A DNA stretch of 64,000 bases from JANQOH01 sp965200095 (GTDB taxonomy: Bacteria; Pseudomonadota; Alphaproteobacteria; UBA7887): positions 1,240,001 through 1,304,000 of the forward strand of contig OZ241350.1 in NCBI GenBank assembly GCA_965200095.1, read 5' to 3'. Both the position numbers and the translations under genes were made by a program. Under the pieces are notes generated by a model. That model did not search any database. It saw only the letters and a program-made list of their open reading frames with translations, and had not been told where the DNA came from. Positions 26,090 to 34,527 of this stretch are shown piece by piece (position 1 is the stretch's first letter; the number at the start of each line of letters is the position of its first letter).

Positions 26090-26869
26090 ATGGATCTGGG
26101 TTTGTCGGGCCGCAAGGCGATCGTCTGCGCGTCGAGCAAGGGCCTCGGCCGCGCCTGCGCGCTCTCGCTCGCGCGCGAGGGCGTCGCGGTGACGGTCAAC
26201 GCGCGCACTGCGGAGACGCTGGAAGCGACGGCGGCGGACATCCGCCGCGAAACCGGCGCCGCGGTCACCGCGGTCGCCGCCGACGTGACGACCCCGGAAG
26301 GCCAGCGCGACCTTCTCGCGGCGTGCCCCGAACCGGACATCCTGGTCAACAATGCGGGCGGACCGCCGCCGGGCGACTTCCGCGACTGGTCGCGCGACGA
26401 CTGGTTCAAGGGGGTTGCGGCGAACATGCTGACGCCCATCGAGCTCATCAAGGCCACGGTGGACGGCATGATCGCGCGCAAATTCGGGCGCATCGTCAAC
26501 ATCACCTCCGCCGCCACGAAAAGCCCGATCGCGGAACTCGGCATGTCGAACGGCGCGCGCACCGGCCTCGCCGGCTTCGTCGCCGGTCTCGCGCGCGAGA
26601 CGGTGGCGCACAACGTAACCGTCAACTGCCTGCTGCCCGGCCCGTTCGACACCGACCGCCTGCGCGGCAACATCGAGTTCCGCGCCGCGCAAGCGGGCGA
26701 GGACGAAGAGGCGTTCGCCGCCCGGGTCGCCGCCGCCAACCCGGCCGGGCGTTTCGGCCGGCCCGAGGAGTTCGGCGACGCCTGCGCCTTCCTCTGCGGC
26801 GCGCAGATGGGCTTCGTCACCGGACAGCATTTCCTCATGGATGGCGGCGCCTTCCGCGGCACGTTCTGA
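26090..26869 (+). CDS. SDR-family protein lacking the YxxxK pair
   Basis: 259 residues with a normal Rossmann half: VCASSKGLGRACALSLARE near the start, VAADVT and ILVNNAGGPPPG. At the place of the catalytic Tyr-x-x-x-Lys the sequence reads S-N-G-A-R (153-157), so both residues are replaced, while the C-terminal GQHFLMDGGAF is intact. An SDR subfamily with SNxxR at this point exists, so this is not random decay. It occupies the spot between hdaA and ppx where relatives usually carry ppk. The ribosome site GGGGGAA lies upstream of 26090. Confidence 0.85.
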   Translation: MDLGLSGRKAIVCASSKGLGRACALSLAREGVAVTVNARTAETLEATAADIRRETGAAVTAVAADVTTPEGQRDLLAACPEPDILVNNAGGPPPGDFRDWSRDDWFKGVAANMLTPIELIKATVDGMIARKFGRIVNITSAATKSPIAELGMSNGARTGLAGFVAGLARETVAHNVTVNCLLPGPFDTDRLRGNIEFRAAQAGEDEEAFAARVAAANPAGRFGRPEEFGDACAFLCGAQMGFVTGQHFLMDGGAFRGTF

Positions 26870-26904
26870 GCGACGGCGTCCGCCTCCGGCCCCGGAGGCG
26901 CCGT

Positions 26905-28410
26905 TTGCCGCCGCCGGCCGCCGACTCCCCGGGCGCGACCGCGCGCTACGGCGTCGTCGACATCGGTTCGAACTCGGTCCGGCTGGCGATATTCGACGCG
27001 CTCCGCCGGGCCCCGCAGCCGTTCTTCAACGAAAAGGCGCTGTGCGCCATCGGGCGCGGGGTGCGGCGCGCCGGAAGGCTCGACCCGGACGGCGCGGCGC
27101 GGGCGCTCGACAGTCTGGAGCGATTCGGCGCGCTGGCGCGCGCGATGGGGGCGGCGCCGGTGGACGCGGTCGCCACCGCCGCCGTGCGCGACGCCGCCGA
27201 CGGCGCGGCCTTCGCGCGCGAGGCCGGACGGCGCTCGGGTTTCGAGGTGCGCGTGCTGTCCGGCGCCGAGGAAGCGAAACTCGCCGCCGCCGGCGTTCTC
27301 AGCGGGATGCCGCAGGCGGACGGCGTCATGGGCGATCTCGGAGGCGGCAGCCTCGAGCTCGTGCGCCTCGACGCCGGCCGCGCGGCCGAGCGCGCGACGC
27401 TGCCGCTCGGCCCGCTCAGACTGCTCGAGGAGTCGAACGGCGACCGGGACCGGGCGCGCGCGGCGATCGACGACGCGCTTTCGGGGTTGCCGTGGCTGAA
27501 GGAAGCAGCCGGGGCCGGACTCTACGCGGTGGGGGGCGCCTGGCGGGCGCTTGCGCGCGCCCACATGGCGCAGCAGGGTTATCCGTTGCGCGTGATCCAT
27601 CATTACCGGCTGCCGCGCGGCGACGTTGCCGCGCTCGCCGCGCTGTTCGCCCGTCAGACCCCCGACACGCTGGCGAGTTTCGGCGGTGTGCCGACGCGGC
27701 GGCTGGACCTGTTGCCGCTCGCTGCGCTGGCGATGGAGCGGGTGCTGCGCGCCGCGGCGCCGCGCTGCGTTGTGTTCTCGGCGCTCGGGCTGCGCGAGGG
27801 ACTGGCGCATATGCGTCTGTCCGCGCAGTGTCGCGCCGAAGACCCGCTGCTCGCCGCGTGCCGCGACATCGCGGCGCGTCTGGCGCGTTTTCCCGGCCAG
27901 GGCGAGGAGCTTTTCGAGTGGACCGGCGCCCTGTTCCCCGACGAGACCGCCGACGAACGGCGCCTTCGCCGCGCCGTCTGCGCGATCGGCGATATCGGCT
28001 GGCGCGCCCATCCGGACGCGCGCGCCGAACAGGCGAGCGCGGAGACCCTCTACGCGCCGGCGCTTTACGCGAGTCATCCGGAGCGCTGCTTTCTCGCCTG
28101 CGCGGTCTTCGCGCGCTACGCCAACCGCGAAAGCGGCGGCAAGTTGCGCGCCGCGGCCGAGCGCCTGCTCGCCCCGGAGACGAGGCGGCGCGCAAGCGTC
28201 GTCGGGCTGGCGGCGCGTCTCGGCGAAACGCTGTCCGGCGGCGCCCCGGGGCTCCTTGAGCGCTTCCCGCTGTCGCTGGGGACGCGCCCGCCGACGCTGC
28301 GGTTGCGGGGCGCGCCGGAGGACGGCGCCATGCTCGGAGAAACGGTCATGCGGCGTTTCGAGGCCCTGGCGGCGGAAATGGGGCGGGCGCCGGAGCGCGG
28401 GCTGCGGTGA
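26905..28410 (+). CDS. ppx: Ppx/GppA-family exopolyphosphatase
   Basis: 501 residues beginning with TTG at 26905, supported by GGAGG at a 7-base spacing. The actin-like phosphatase domain begins YGVVDIGSNSVRLAIF (about 15-30), followed by VATAAVRDAADGAAF and GDLGGGSLELVRL. The C-terminal half is the helical HD-like domain (SAQCRAEDPLLAACRDIAARL). It degrades polyphosphate or pppGpp. Its stop overlaps the next gene (GTGA). Confidence 0.92.
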   Translation: MPPPAADSPGATARYGVVDIGSNSVRLAIFDALRRAPQPFFNEKALCAIGRGVRRAGRLDPDGAARALDSLERFGALARAMGAAPVDAVATAAVRDAADGAAFAREAGRRSGFEVRVLSGAEEAKLAAAGVLSGMPQADGVMGDLGGGSLELVRLDAGRAAERATLPLGPLRLLEESNGDRDRARAAIDDALSGLPWLKEAAGAGLYAVGGAWRALARAHMAQQGYPLRVIHHYRLPRGDVAALAALFARQTPDTLASFGGVPTRRLDLLPLAALAMERVLRAAAPRCVVFSALGLREGLAHMRLSAQCRAEDPLLAACRDIAARLARFPGQGEELFEWTGALFPDETADERRLRRAVCAIGDIGWRAHPDARAEQASAETLYAPALYASHPERCFLACAVFARYANRESGGKLRAAAERLLAPETRRRASVVGLAARLGETLSGGAPGLLERFPLSLGTRPPTLRLRGAPEDGAMLGETVMRRFEALAAEMGRAPERGLR

Positions 28411-29216
28411 AGCGGCTTTCGGGGCGCGTCGCTCTGGTCCTCGGCGCCGGTTCGGTCGCGCCGGGCTGGGGCAACGGCAAGGCCATTGCCGTGCTCTTCG
28501 CGCGCGAGGGCGCGCGGGTCTTCGCGGTGGACCGCGTCCTCGCGGCGGCCCGGGAGACGGCGGAGATCATCGCCGGGGAGGGCGGGGAGGCGGCGCCGCA
28601 CGCCGCCGATGTCACCGACGGCGCGGCTGTGGAAGCCGCGGTCGCCGCTTGCCTCGAAGCATTCGGGCGCATCGACGTGCTGGTGAACAATGTCGGCGGC
28701 TCGGCGCCCGGCGGGCCGGTGGAAATGGACGAAGCGGTGTGGGACCGGCAGATGGAGTTCAACCTCCGTTACGTCTATCTCAGCTGCAAGCACGTGTTGC
28801 CCGTCATGGAGCGCCAGGGCGCGGGCGCCGTCGTCAACATCGCGTCGATCGCCGGCCTGCGGCATATCGGGCATGACCTTGCGGCCTATGCGGCGAGCAA
28901 GGCGGGGTTGATCCAGTTCACGCGGGTCACCGCGGTGAGTTACGCGCGCAAGGGGGTGCGCCTCAATACGGTCGTGCCCGGGTTGATGCACACGCCGCTG
29001 GTGGAGCATCGGCTGGCGGGCGAGCGCGGCGGCGGCGATGCGGCGGCGCTGGTTGCGGCGCGCCATCGTCAGCCGCCCATGGGGCGGATGGGCGACGCCT
29101 GGGATGTAGCGTATGCGGCATTGTTCCTCGCCGGCGACGAGTCGAAATACGTCACGGGCGCGGAAATCGTCGTCGATGGCGGCCTCATGGCCACGGCCGC
29201 CCGGCCGCCGCGCTGA
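28407..29216 (+). CDS. SDR-family oxidoreductase
   Basis: 269 residues, GTG start coupled to ppx. A complete classical SDR: a dinucleotide loop slightly expanded as GAGSVAPGWGNGKAIA (13-28), NNVGG at 94-98, Ser147, Tyr161 and Lys165 (YAASK), and TGAEIVVDGGLM near the end. The Trp-containing insertion in the glycine loop is unusual. Substrate unknown; unlike the SDR before ppx, this one has its active site. Confidence 0.88.
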   Translation: MKRLSGRVALVLGAGSVAPGWGNGKAIAVLFAREGARVFAVDRVLAAARETAEIIAGEGGEAAPHAADVTDGAAVEAAVAACLEAFGRIDVLVNNVGGSAPGGPVEMDEAVWDRQMEFNLRYVYLSCKHVLPVMERQGAGAVVNIASIAGLRHIGHDLAAYAASKAGLIQFTRVTAVSYARKGVRLNTVVPGLMHTPLVEHRLAGERGGGDAAALVAARHRQPPMGRMGDAWDVAYAALFLAGDESKYVTGAEIVVDGGLMATAARPPR

Positions 29217-29531
29217 ACCGGCGGGGCCACGCTCCGATCCTTCGAGGCGCCCGCTCGCACGAACGAAATTCTTGACGCGGGGCCGGCGATCGGTCATGTT
29301 TCACCCTGTAAACCCCGGGTCCGCCTCTGCCTTTCGGTATGCGCCCGGGGTTCTGTCTCGTGATCGCGCCGGTTCCTGCCCGACGGGGGCGCTTTCACCC
29401 GAGGCGCGAGCCGGGAGACCTGCTCGTCGGGCCGCCGCCGTTGACGCGCACGCCCGCTCCCTTCAATCTTGCGCCCGCGAATCGCGCGTGCCCCGCGGCC
29501 GGCGCCGAAGCAACCGACACGGAGAACCACG
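29217..29531. other. intergenic region upstream of the lipoprotein gene
   Basis: 315 bases without a gene. A weak promoter candidate is TTGACG (29272-29277), 17 bases, CATGTT (29295-29300). The last 35 bases (CCGGCGCCGAAGCAAC, then a GGAGAACC ribosome site) closely match the leader of the paralogous lipoprotein at 57.8 kb. Confidence 0.5.
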
Positions 29532-30428
29532 GTGAAGATTGCCCGCCGTTTCGCCCCGGTCGCCGGGGCGCTCGCCTTGCTATCGCTCGCCGCGTGCGGC
29601 AGCGACGGCAACAACGCGAGTTCTCTGCCCGTACCCGACCCGGCGGGAGCGCTCGCCCTGACCGGTTCGCAAGCCCCCGCCGAGACCCCGGCGGACCAGG
29701 CGGCGCGCGCACGGGGGATAGTGGGACGCATCGACTCGCTTATCGTCTCTTCCATCGTCGGGGAGTCGACTCATGCGAGATACCCGACTTTTGCGGTGCA
29801 GACGGATTGCTCCGGGACCCGGTGCTCATGGAGCGAACCGACGGCCGGATTCTCCGGTTCTTTCGGTTTGAGCGACTTCCGGCAGTCGTCGGGCAGCTCG
29901 CGGGCCGTCCTCACCAGGAACGGGATAACGCTGCTGGAAGGCCGGGGCGAGAAAGTCGAGTCCTACGGCGCGTGGATGGACCACGCCGCGTTCACGCTGC
30001 AAAGCGAACGGACGATGGCAGGGGGCGTCGCCATCGAGACCCGCTACGGAGTCGCCGGCGGCGACCTGACCGGCGTCCCGCCCGACATGACGGCCACATG
30101 GCGCGGGGTTATGGTCGGGACCCCGAGCGGCGGCGCGTTGCGCGGGCACATCCTGCAAGGCGACGCCGCCCTGAGCTTTACGTTCGGCGGGGCCGGCGGT
30201 TCGCTCGACGCGGCGTTCACGGATATCAAGGACCTCGACCGCGGCGCGGCGCATTCGACGCCGGTTCTGAGATTCGACGACGTGCCGGTCGCCGCCGACG
30301 GCGCCTGGCGGTTCGGCGAGGCCGGCAACCGCATCCAGGGCGGGTTCTACGGGCCGGGCCACGCGGAAGCGGCGGGGATCGTCGAGCAGAGCGGCGTCGT
30401 CGGCGCGTTCGGCGCGAAGCGACAATAG
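29532..30428 (+). CDS. TbpB/Slam-type beta-barrel surface lipoprotein, copy 1
   Basis: 298 residues, GTG start after GGAGA. A lipoprotein signal ends in L-A-A-C with Cys22 as the lipid site, followed by a flexible linker and a long beta-rich region. The C-terminal piece (IQGGFYGPGHAEAAGI, GAFGAKR) is the hallmark of transferrin-binding-protein B-like and Slam-dependent lipoproteins. It probably binds a ligand at the cell surface; iron or heme acquisition is possible but unproven. A clear paralog is encoded at 56864-57787 with shared blocks (LTGSQAP, ESYGAW, LQGDAAL, GGSLDAAFTDI, DRGAAHST). Confidence 0.82.
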   Translation: MKIARRFAPVAGALALLSLAACGSDGNNASSLPVPDPAGALALTGSQAPAETPADQAARARGIVGRIDSLIVSSIVGESTHARYPTFAVQTDCSGTRCSWSEPTAGFSGSFGLSDFRQSSGSSRAVLTRNGITLLEGRGEKVESYGAWMDHAAFTLQSERTMAGGVAIETRYGVAGGDLTGVPPDMTATWRGVMVGTPSGGALRGHILQGDAALSFTFGGAGGSLDAAFTDIKDLDRGAAHSTPVLRFDDVPVAADGAWRFGEAGNRIQGGFYGPGHAEAAGIVEQSGVVGAFGAKRQ

Positions 30429-30454
30429 AACCCGGACGCGTCGACGGGCCCGGG

Positions 30455-32203
30455 CTAAACGAGCACCATGCCTTCCTCGGTGCGCGCGGGGACGGCGTCG
30501 TCGCCGGAGAGTTTCATCTCGTGATGCGCCGCGCCGGCGGGGATCATGGGAAAGACGTTCTCCATCTTGTCGACGCGAATGTCGGCGAGGACCGGGCCGT
30601 CATGCTCGATCATGCGCCGGATGACGCCGTCCACCTCGTCGGGGCGCGAGGCGCGCACGCCGAGCCAGCCGAAACTCTCCGCCAGGCGCACGAAGTCGGG
30701 TAGCGAGTCGGTGTAACTCTCGGCGTAACGCCCGCCGTGAAAGAACTCCTGCCACTGGCGCACCATGCCCAGATACTCGTTGTTGAGCACGAACACCTTC
30801 ACCGGCAGGCGATATTGCGCGGCGGTGGACATCTCCTGCATGTTCATCAGAAACGACGCTTCCCCGGCGACGTCCACGACCAGCGAGTCGGGGTGGGCGA
30901 CCTGCACGCCGAGCGCCGCCGGAAAGCCGTAGCCCATGGTGCCGAGGCCGCCGGACGTCATCCAGCGCATGGGCTCCTCGATCTTGAGGAACTGCGCCGC
31001 CCACATCTGGTGCTGGCCGACTTCGGTGGTGAAATATGCGTCGCGGCCGGCGGTCAGCGCCTGCAGGCGTTCGAGCGCGTATTGCGGCTTGATGCCTGCG
31101 GCGTCCGCCTCGTAGCGCAGACAGTCGACATCGCGCCACGAGCGGATGCGCTCCCACCACGCATCGAGCGCCGCCGGGTCGGGCGCGTAGTCCCGCCGCC
31201 TCCACTCCGCAAGCAGGGCCGTCAGCGCTTCCCCCGCATCGCCGATCAGGGGCACGTCGATCGCCACGTTCTTGTTGATCGAGGACGGGTCGATATCGAT
31301 GTGGATTTTCTTCGACCCGGGCGAGAAGCCGGTCAGGCGCCCCGTTACCCGGTCGTCGAAACGCGCCCCGACCGCGAGCATCGCGTCGCAGTCGTGCATG
31401 GCCATGTTCGATTCGTAGGTGCCGTGCATCCCGACCATTCCGAGCGCTTGCGGGTCGGTCGCCGGAAAGCCGCCGAGGCCGAGCAGCGTCTGGGTGATCG
31501 GGAACCCGCTCGCGCGAACGAACTCGCGCAATCCCTTGACCGCGCCGGGCCCCGAATTGATCACCCCGCCTCCCGCATAGACGAGGGGGCGCCGCGCTTT
31601 CGCGAGCAACGCCGCCGCCTCCGCCACGGCGCCCGGCGACGGCGCCCGGCGCGGGCGATAGGTCTTGTGCGACGCCGCGGCGCACGGCGCATAGTCGCAA
31701 CTGTCGTTGACCACATCCTTCGGCAGGTCGACCACCACCGGGCCGGGCCGGCCGGCGGCGGCGACGTAGAACGCCTCGGCGACGATGCGCCCCAGGTCGC
31801 GCACGTCCTTCACCAGGTAATTATGCTTGGTGCAGGGGCGGGTGATGCCGACCGTATCCGCCTCCTGAAAGGCGTCGTTGCCGATCAGATGGGTCGGCAC
31901 CTGGCCGGTCAGACAGACCACGGGCACCGAGTCCATCAAGGCATCGGTCAGCCCGGTCACGGCGTTGGTGGCGCCGGGGCCCGAGGTCACGAGCACGCAG
32001 CCGGTCCGACCCGTGGAGCGGGCGTAACCTTCCGCCGCGTGCACCGCCGCCTGTTCGTGGCGGACGAGGATGTGTCGCAGGCGGTTCTGCTGGAACAGCG
32101 CGTCGTAGATCGGCAACACGGCGCCGCCGGGATAGCCGAACACGACCTCCACCCCCCGGTCGACCAGGGCCTGGATCACGATCTCGCCGCCGCTGAGCGC
32201 CAT
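30455..32203 (-). CDS. ilvB: acetolactate synthase large subunit
   Basis: 582 residues, full length, ThDP enzyme of branched-chain amino-acid synthesis. VFGYPGGAVLPIYDAL and RHEQAAVHAAEGYARSTG carry the cofactor-activating Glu; the FAD-region segments and LPVKVFVLNNEYLGMVRQWQEFFHGGRYAESY are standard, and it ends in EEGMVLV. In the metal motif the usual GDA/GDG reads GEA (AGEASFLMN). The regulatory subunit gene ilvN/ilvH and ilvC, which usually follow, are not here: the next gene is the lipoprotein on the opposite strand. miaA upstream is the expected neighbour. Confidence 0.96.
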   Translation of the reverse strand: MALSGGEIVIQALVDRGVEVVFGYPGGAVLPIYDALFQQNRLRHILVRHEQAAVHAAEGYARSTGRTGCVLVTSGPGATNAVTGLTDALMDSVPVVCLTGQVPTHLIGNDAFQEADTVGITRPCTKHNYLVKDVRDLGRIVAEAFYVAAAGRPGPVVVDLPKDVVNDSCDYAPCAAASHKTYRPRRAPSPGAVAEAAALLAKARRPLVYAGGGVINSGPGAVKGLREFVRASGFPITQTLLGLGGFPATDPQALGMVGMHGTYESNMAMHDCDAMLAVGARFDDRVTGRLTGFSPGSKKIHIDIDPSSINKNVAIDVPLIGDAGEALTALLAEWRRRDYAPDPAALDAWWERIRSWRDVDCLRYEADAAGIKPQYALERLQALTAGRDAYFTTEVGQHQMWAAQFLKIEEPMRWMTSGGLGTMGYGFPAALGVQVAHPDSLVVDVAGEASFLMNMQEMSTAAQYRLPVKVFVLNNEYLGMVRQWQEFFHGGRYAESYTDSLPDFVRLAESFGWLGVRASRPDEVDGVIRRMIEHDGPVLADIRVDKMENVFPMIPAGAAHHEMKLSGDDAVPARTEEGMVLV

Positions 32204-32263
32204 TTCCGCCTCCGTGCCGCGCCCGCCGCCGCGACATCGGCGAAAGGCGCAAGGGGCGCAACG

Positions 32264-33259
32264 CTAGGCGCGAAGCCGCGGCCGGTCAACCGGCCCGACG
32301 GCGCGAAACCTGCGCCGGAAACGATGGACCGCGCGACGACAGAGTTCCGCCTCGGCGGCGGGGAAGCCGGGCCCCGGCGCAATCGTCAGGTCCGCGCGGT
32401 AGCGGTGACGGAACCATGTCCGCTGGCGTTTGGCGTAACGGCGCGTCGCGCGCGCCGCGCGCCCCGCCGCTTCCCCGCGGTCGATGACGCCGGCAAGGCA
32501 GTCGAGAAGCGGCCGCACGCCGAGCGCCTTCATCGCCGGCAGTCCCGGGTCGAGACCGAGCGCCGCCAGCGCGCGCGCTTCCTCGAGCGCGCCCTGCGCC
32601 ATCATCGCCGCGAACCGCGCAGCGCAGCGGCGATAGAGCGCGTCGCGCTCCGGCCACAGGAGAATCCGCAGCACGCCGCCGGGCAGCGGGTCGCGCGCCT
32701 CCGCAGTCCACGCCGCGAGTGGCCGGCCCGTCGTCTCGAGCACAGCCCAGGCCCGCTTGACCCGCTGCGTATCGCCGACCGGCAGGCGGGCCGCCGCCGG
32801 GTCGCGCGCGGCGAGCGCCGCATGGAACGCGGCCGCGCCCATCGCGGCGTGAAGCGCGTCGGCGCGTCGGCGCGCCGCCGCGGGAACCGGGGGCGTCGAC
32901 GCCAGCCCCCCGGTCAGCGCTTCGATGTAGAGTCCGCTGCCGCCGACGAGGAGGGGAAGGCGGCCGGCCGCGCGCGCGTCGGCGATTTCGGCGAGCGCGT
33001 CGCGGCGCCAGCGCCCGACCGAACAGGCCTGTGCGGCCGGCATATAGCCGTAAAGGCGATGCGGCGCCCGCGCCCGGTCGGCGGCGGTCGGGCGCGCGGT
33101 GAGGACCGCGAGCTCGCGATAGACCTGCATCGAATCGGCGTTGACGATGACCGCCGGCGCGCCGTCGCGCGCCAGCGCCTCGGCGAGCGCCAGCGCCAGC
33201 GCCGATTTCCCCGCCGCCGTCGGCCCGGCGACGATGACCGTTCCGTCCCGCGCGCTCAC
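32264..33259 (-). CDS. miaA: tRNA dimethylallyltransferase MiaA
   Basis: 331 residues from GTG 33259. It adds the dimethylallyl group to A37 of tRNAs reading UNN codons. The P-loop GPTAAGKS is at 12-19, followed by VNADSMQVYRELAVLTARP, GGSGLYIEALTGG and the C-terminal RRYAKRQRTWFRHR. An ATG at 33310 would add 17 residues, but it overlaps a perfect TATAAT (33309-33314, minus strand), which suggests transcription starts below it and favours the GTG. Confidence 0.93.
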   Translation of the reverse strand: MSARDGTVIVAGPTAAGKSALALALAEALARDGAPAVIVNADSMQVYRELAVLTARPTAADRARAPHRLYGYMPAAQACSVGRWRRDALAEIADARAAGRLPLLVGGSGLYIEALTGGLASTPPVPAAARRRADALHAAMGAAAFHAALAARDPAAARLPVGDTQRVKRAWAVLETTGRPLAAWTAEARDPLPGGVLRILLWPERDALYRRCAARFAAMMAQGALEEARALAALGLDPGLPAMKALGVRPLLDCLAGVIDRGEAAGRAARATRRYAKRQRTWFRHRYRADLTIAPGPGFPAAEAELCRRAVHRFRRRFRAVGPVDRPRLRA

Positions 33260-33308
33260 ACCGGGAGTCCCCGCGCCGCCGGCGCAGCGTGAGAACGCAG
33301 CGGCCTTC

Positions 33309-33314
33309 ATTATA
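33309..33314 (-). promoter_or_regulatory. -10 box TATAAT upstream of miaA
   Basis: A perfect TATAAT on the minus strand, 50 bases upstream of the GTG start of miaA. The -35 region is weak (CCGACC-like). It overlaps the alternative ATG. Confidence 0.4.
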
Positions 33315-33380
33315 TCGGTCGGCGCGACCCCGGTCGGCGCGCAGGTTCCGCCATCGCGGAAACTGCGGGGTTCTTTCGCA

Positions 33381-33418
33381 CGTTCGAAAGCGGAAACCGG
33401 AATCGCTCCGTTCGAACG
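33381..33418. repeat. inverted repeat between miaA and the outer-membrane protein gene
   Basis: CGTTCGAA (33381-33388) and TTCGAACG (33411-33418) form an 8-bp stem, extendable with mismatches to TTCGC/GCGAA outside. It lies just past the stop of the outer-membrane protein gene and could act as its terminator, although no T-run follows. Confidence 0.35.
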
Positions 33419-33437
33419 ACGCGAACCGGCGCTGCGA

Positions 33438-34352
33438 TCAGAACAGGAATTTGAGGCCCACGGACGCCGCGAAGAAGCCAAAGCCTTCCGCCGCGATGCC
33501 GTAATGGATGGGGGCGCCGCCCGGCGCCACCGTGGACGCATGGCCGCGCAACGGCCGCCAGGGCTTGCCGCCGTCCTCGAAATCGGTGAACGAACCGCCA
33601 TAGCGGAGTTTGGCGGTCAGCAGGCGGCGCGCGCTCAGGGCGTAATCCAGCCCCACCATCAACTGATACCCCCACAACCAGTCGGTCATCGTGTCGTCGG
33701 CGCGCGATGTCTTGTCCGCCGCTTCGGGGTTCCGGCCCAGGGCGCGCAGCGCTTCCCGGCTTCCCCTGACCGAGGTCCCGGCATAGTCGAGCGCCACCCG
33801 CGCCGCACCGACCCCGGCGCCGACCCACGGAGTCGCCTCGGGCGAAACCGCGCCGCGGAAGTCGTGATAGAAGTTGGCGAACAGATTGTGCGAGCGGAGC
33901 GCGTCGATCTCCTCGCTGCGCTCAACGAACTCGCGCTGTTTCGGGTCGCCGGGGACGACCAGATCGACCCGGTCCCCGCCCTGGCTGCGGAAAAAATACT
34001 CGACCTCGTAGCGGATCGGCCCCGAGTCGGCGTATCCGACGCTGGCGCCCGCCAGCACGCCCGCCTCCAGGTCGAACTCGCTGGCGGCGCTCGGCAAGGC
34101 CCGGGGCCGGCACTCGCTCGCGGGGAGCGGCACCGACGTGACCTCCCCGTCGATGGTCACATCCGAGCGCGGCGTGAGCCACTGGTCGCAATTGGTTCCG
34201 ACGCCGACATTCGTCCGCGTCGACGAAAGCGTGCGCGCGAGCGACGCGCCGGCCTCGACGCCGAAATAAAACCCCCGGGCGTCGTCGCCGACGGCGGGCG
34301 TCGCAAGCGCCGCAAGAACCGTCGAGACGAATGCGAATGGCGCGTAACGCAT
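33438..34352 (-). CDS. outer-membrane beta-barrel protein
   Basis: 304 residues. A cleavable signal peptide of about 22 residues (ending in TPAVG) is followed by alternating strands with many Gly/aromatic residues (FYFGVEAGASLART, FDLEAGVLAGASVGYA, TPWVGAGVGAARVALDYAG) and a terminal strand ending in Phe (ASVGLKFLF), as needed for barrel assembly. AAGGAG precedes the ATG at 34352. It resembles opacity/OmpA-like surface barrels, but no specific role can be assigned. It is divergent from apbE. Confidence 0.8.
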   Translation of the reverse strand: MRYAPFAFVSTVLAALATPAVGDDARGFYFGVEAGASLARTLSSTRTNVGVGTNCDQWLTPRSDVTIDGEVTSVPLPASECRPRALPSAASEFDLEAGVLAGASVGYADSGPIRYEVEYFFRSQGGDRVDLVVPGDPKQREFVERSEEIDALRSHNLFANFYHDFRGAVSPEATPWVGAGVGAARVALDYAGTSVRGSREALRALGRNPEAADKTSRADDTMTDWLWGYQLMVGLDYALSARRLLTAKLRYGGSFTDFEDGGKPWRPLRGHASTVAPGGAPIHYGIAAEGFGFFAASVGLKFLF

Positions 34353-34527
34353 GAACGAGCTCCCTTGCTCCGGTTGAATGTCCTTGTCGAAGGACCGCCG
34401 ACTCTCCTTGCGCCAATCCTACGCCCTCGCGCCGTCGCGGTCCAGAAGCCGAGCTGGACCGGCGGCGCCGCGGCGGCTAATGATAGCGGCGGGAACGGGG
34501 CTCCGAAACGATCCGGGGAGGCTGCCT

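Noticed and set aside
33260..33310. ATG start of miaA at 33310
   Set aside because: It overlaps a perfect TATAAT; the GTG at 33259 gives a normal MiaA start. Kept as an alternative only.
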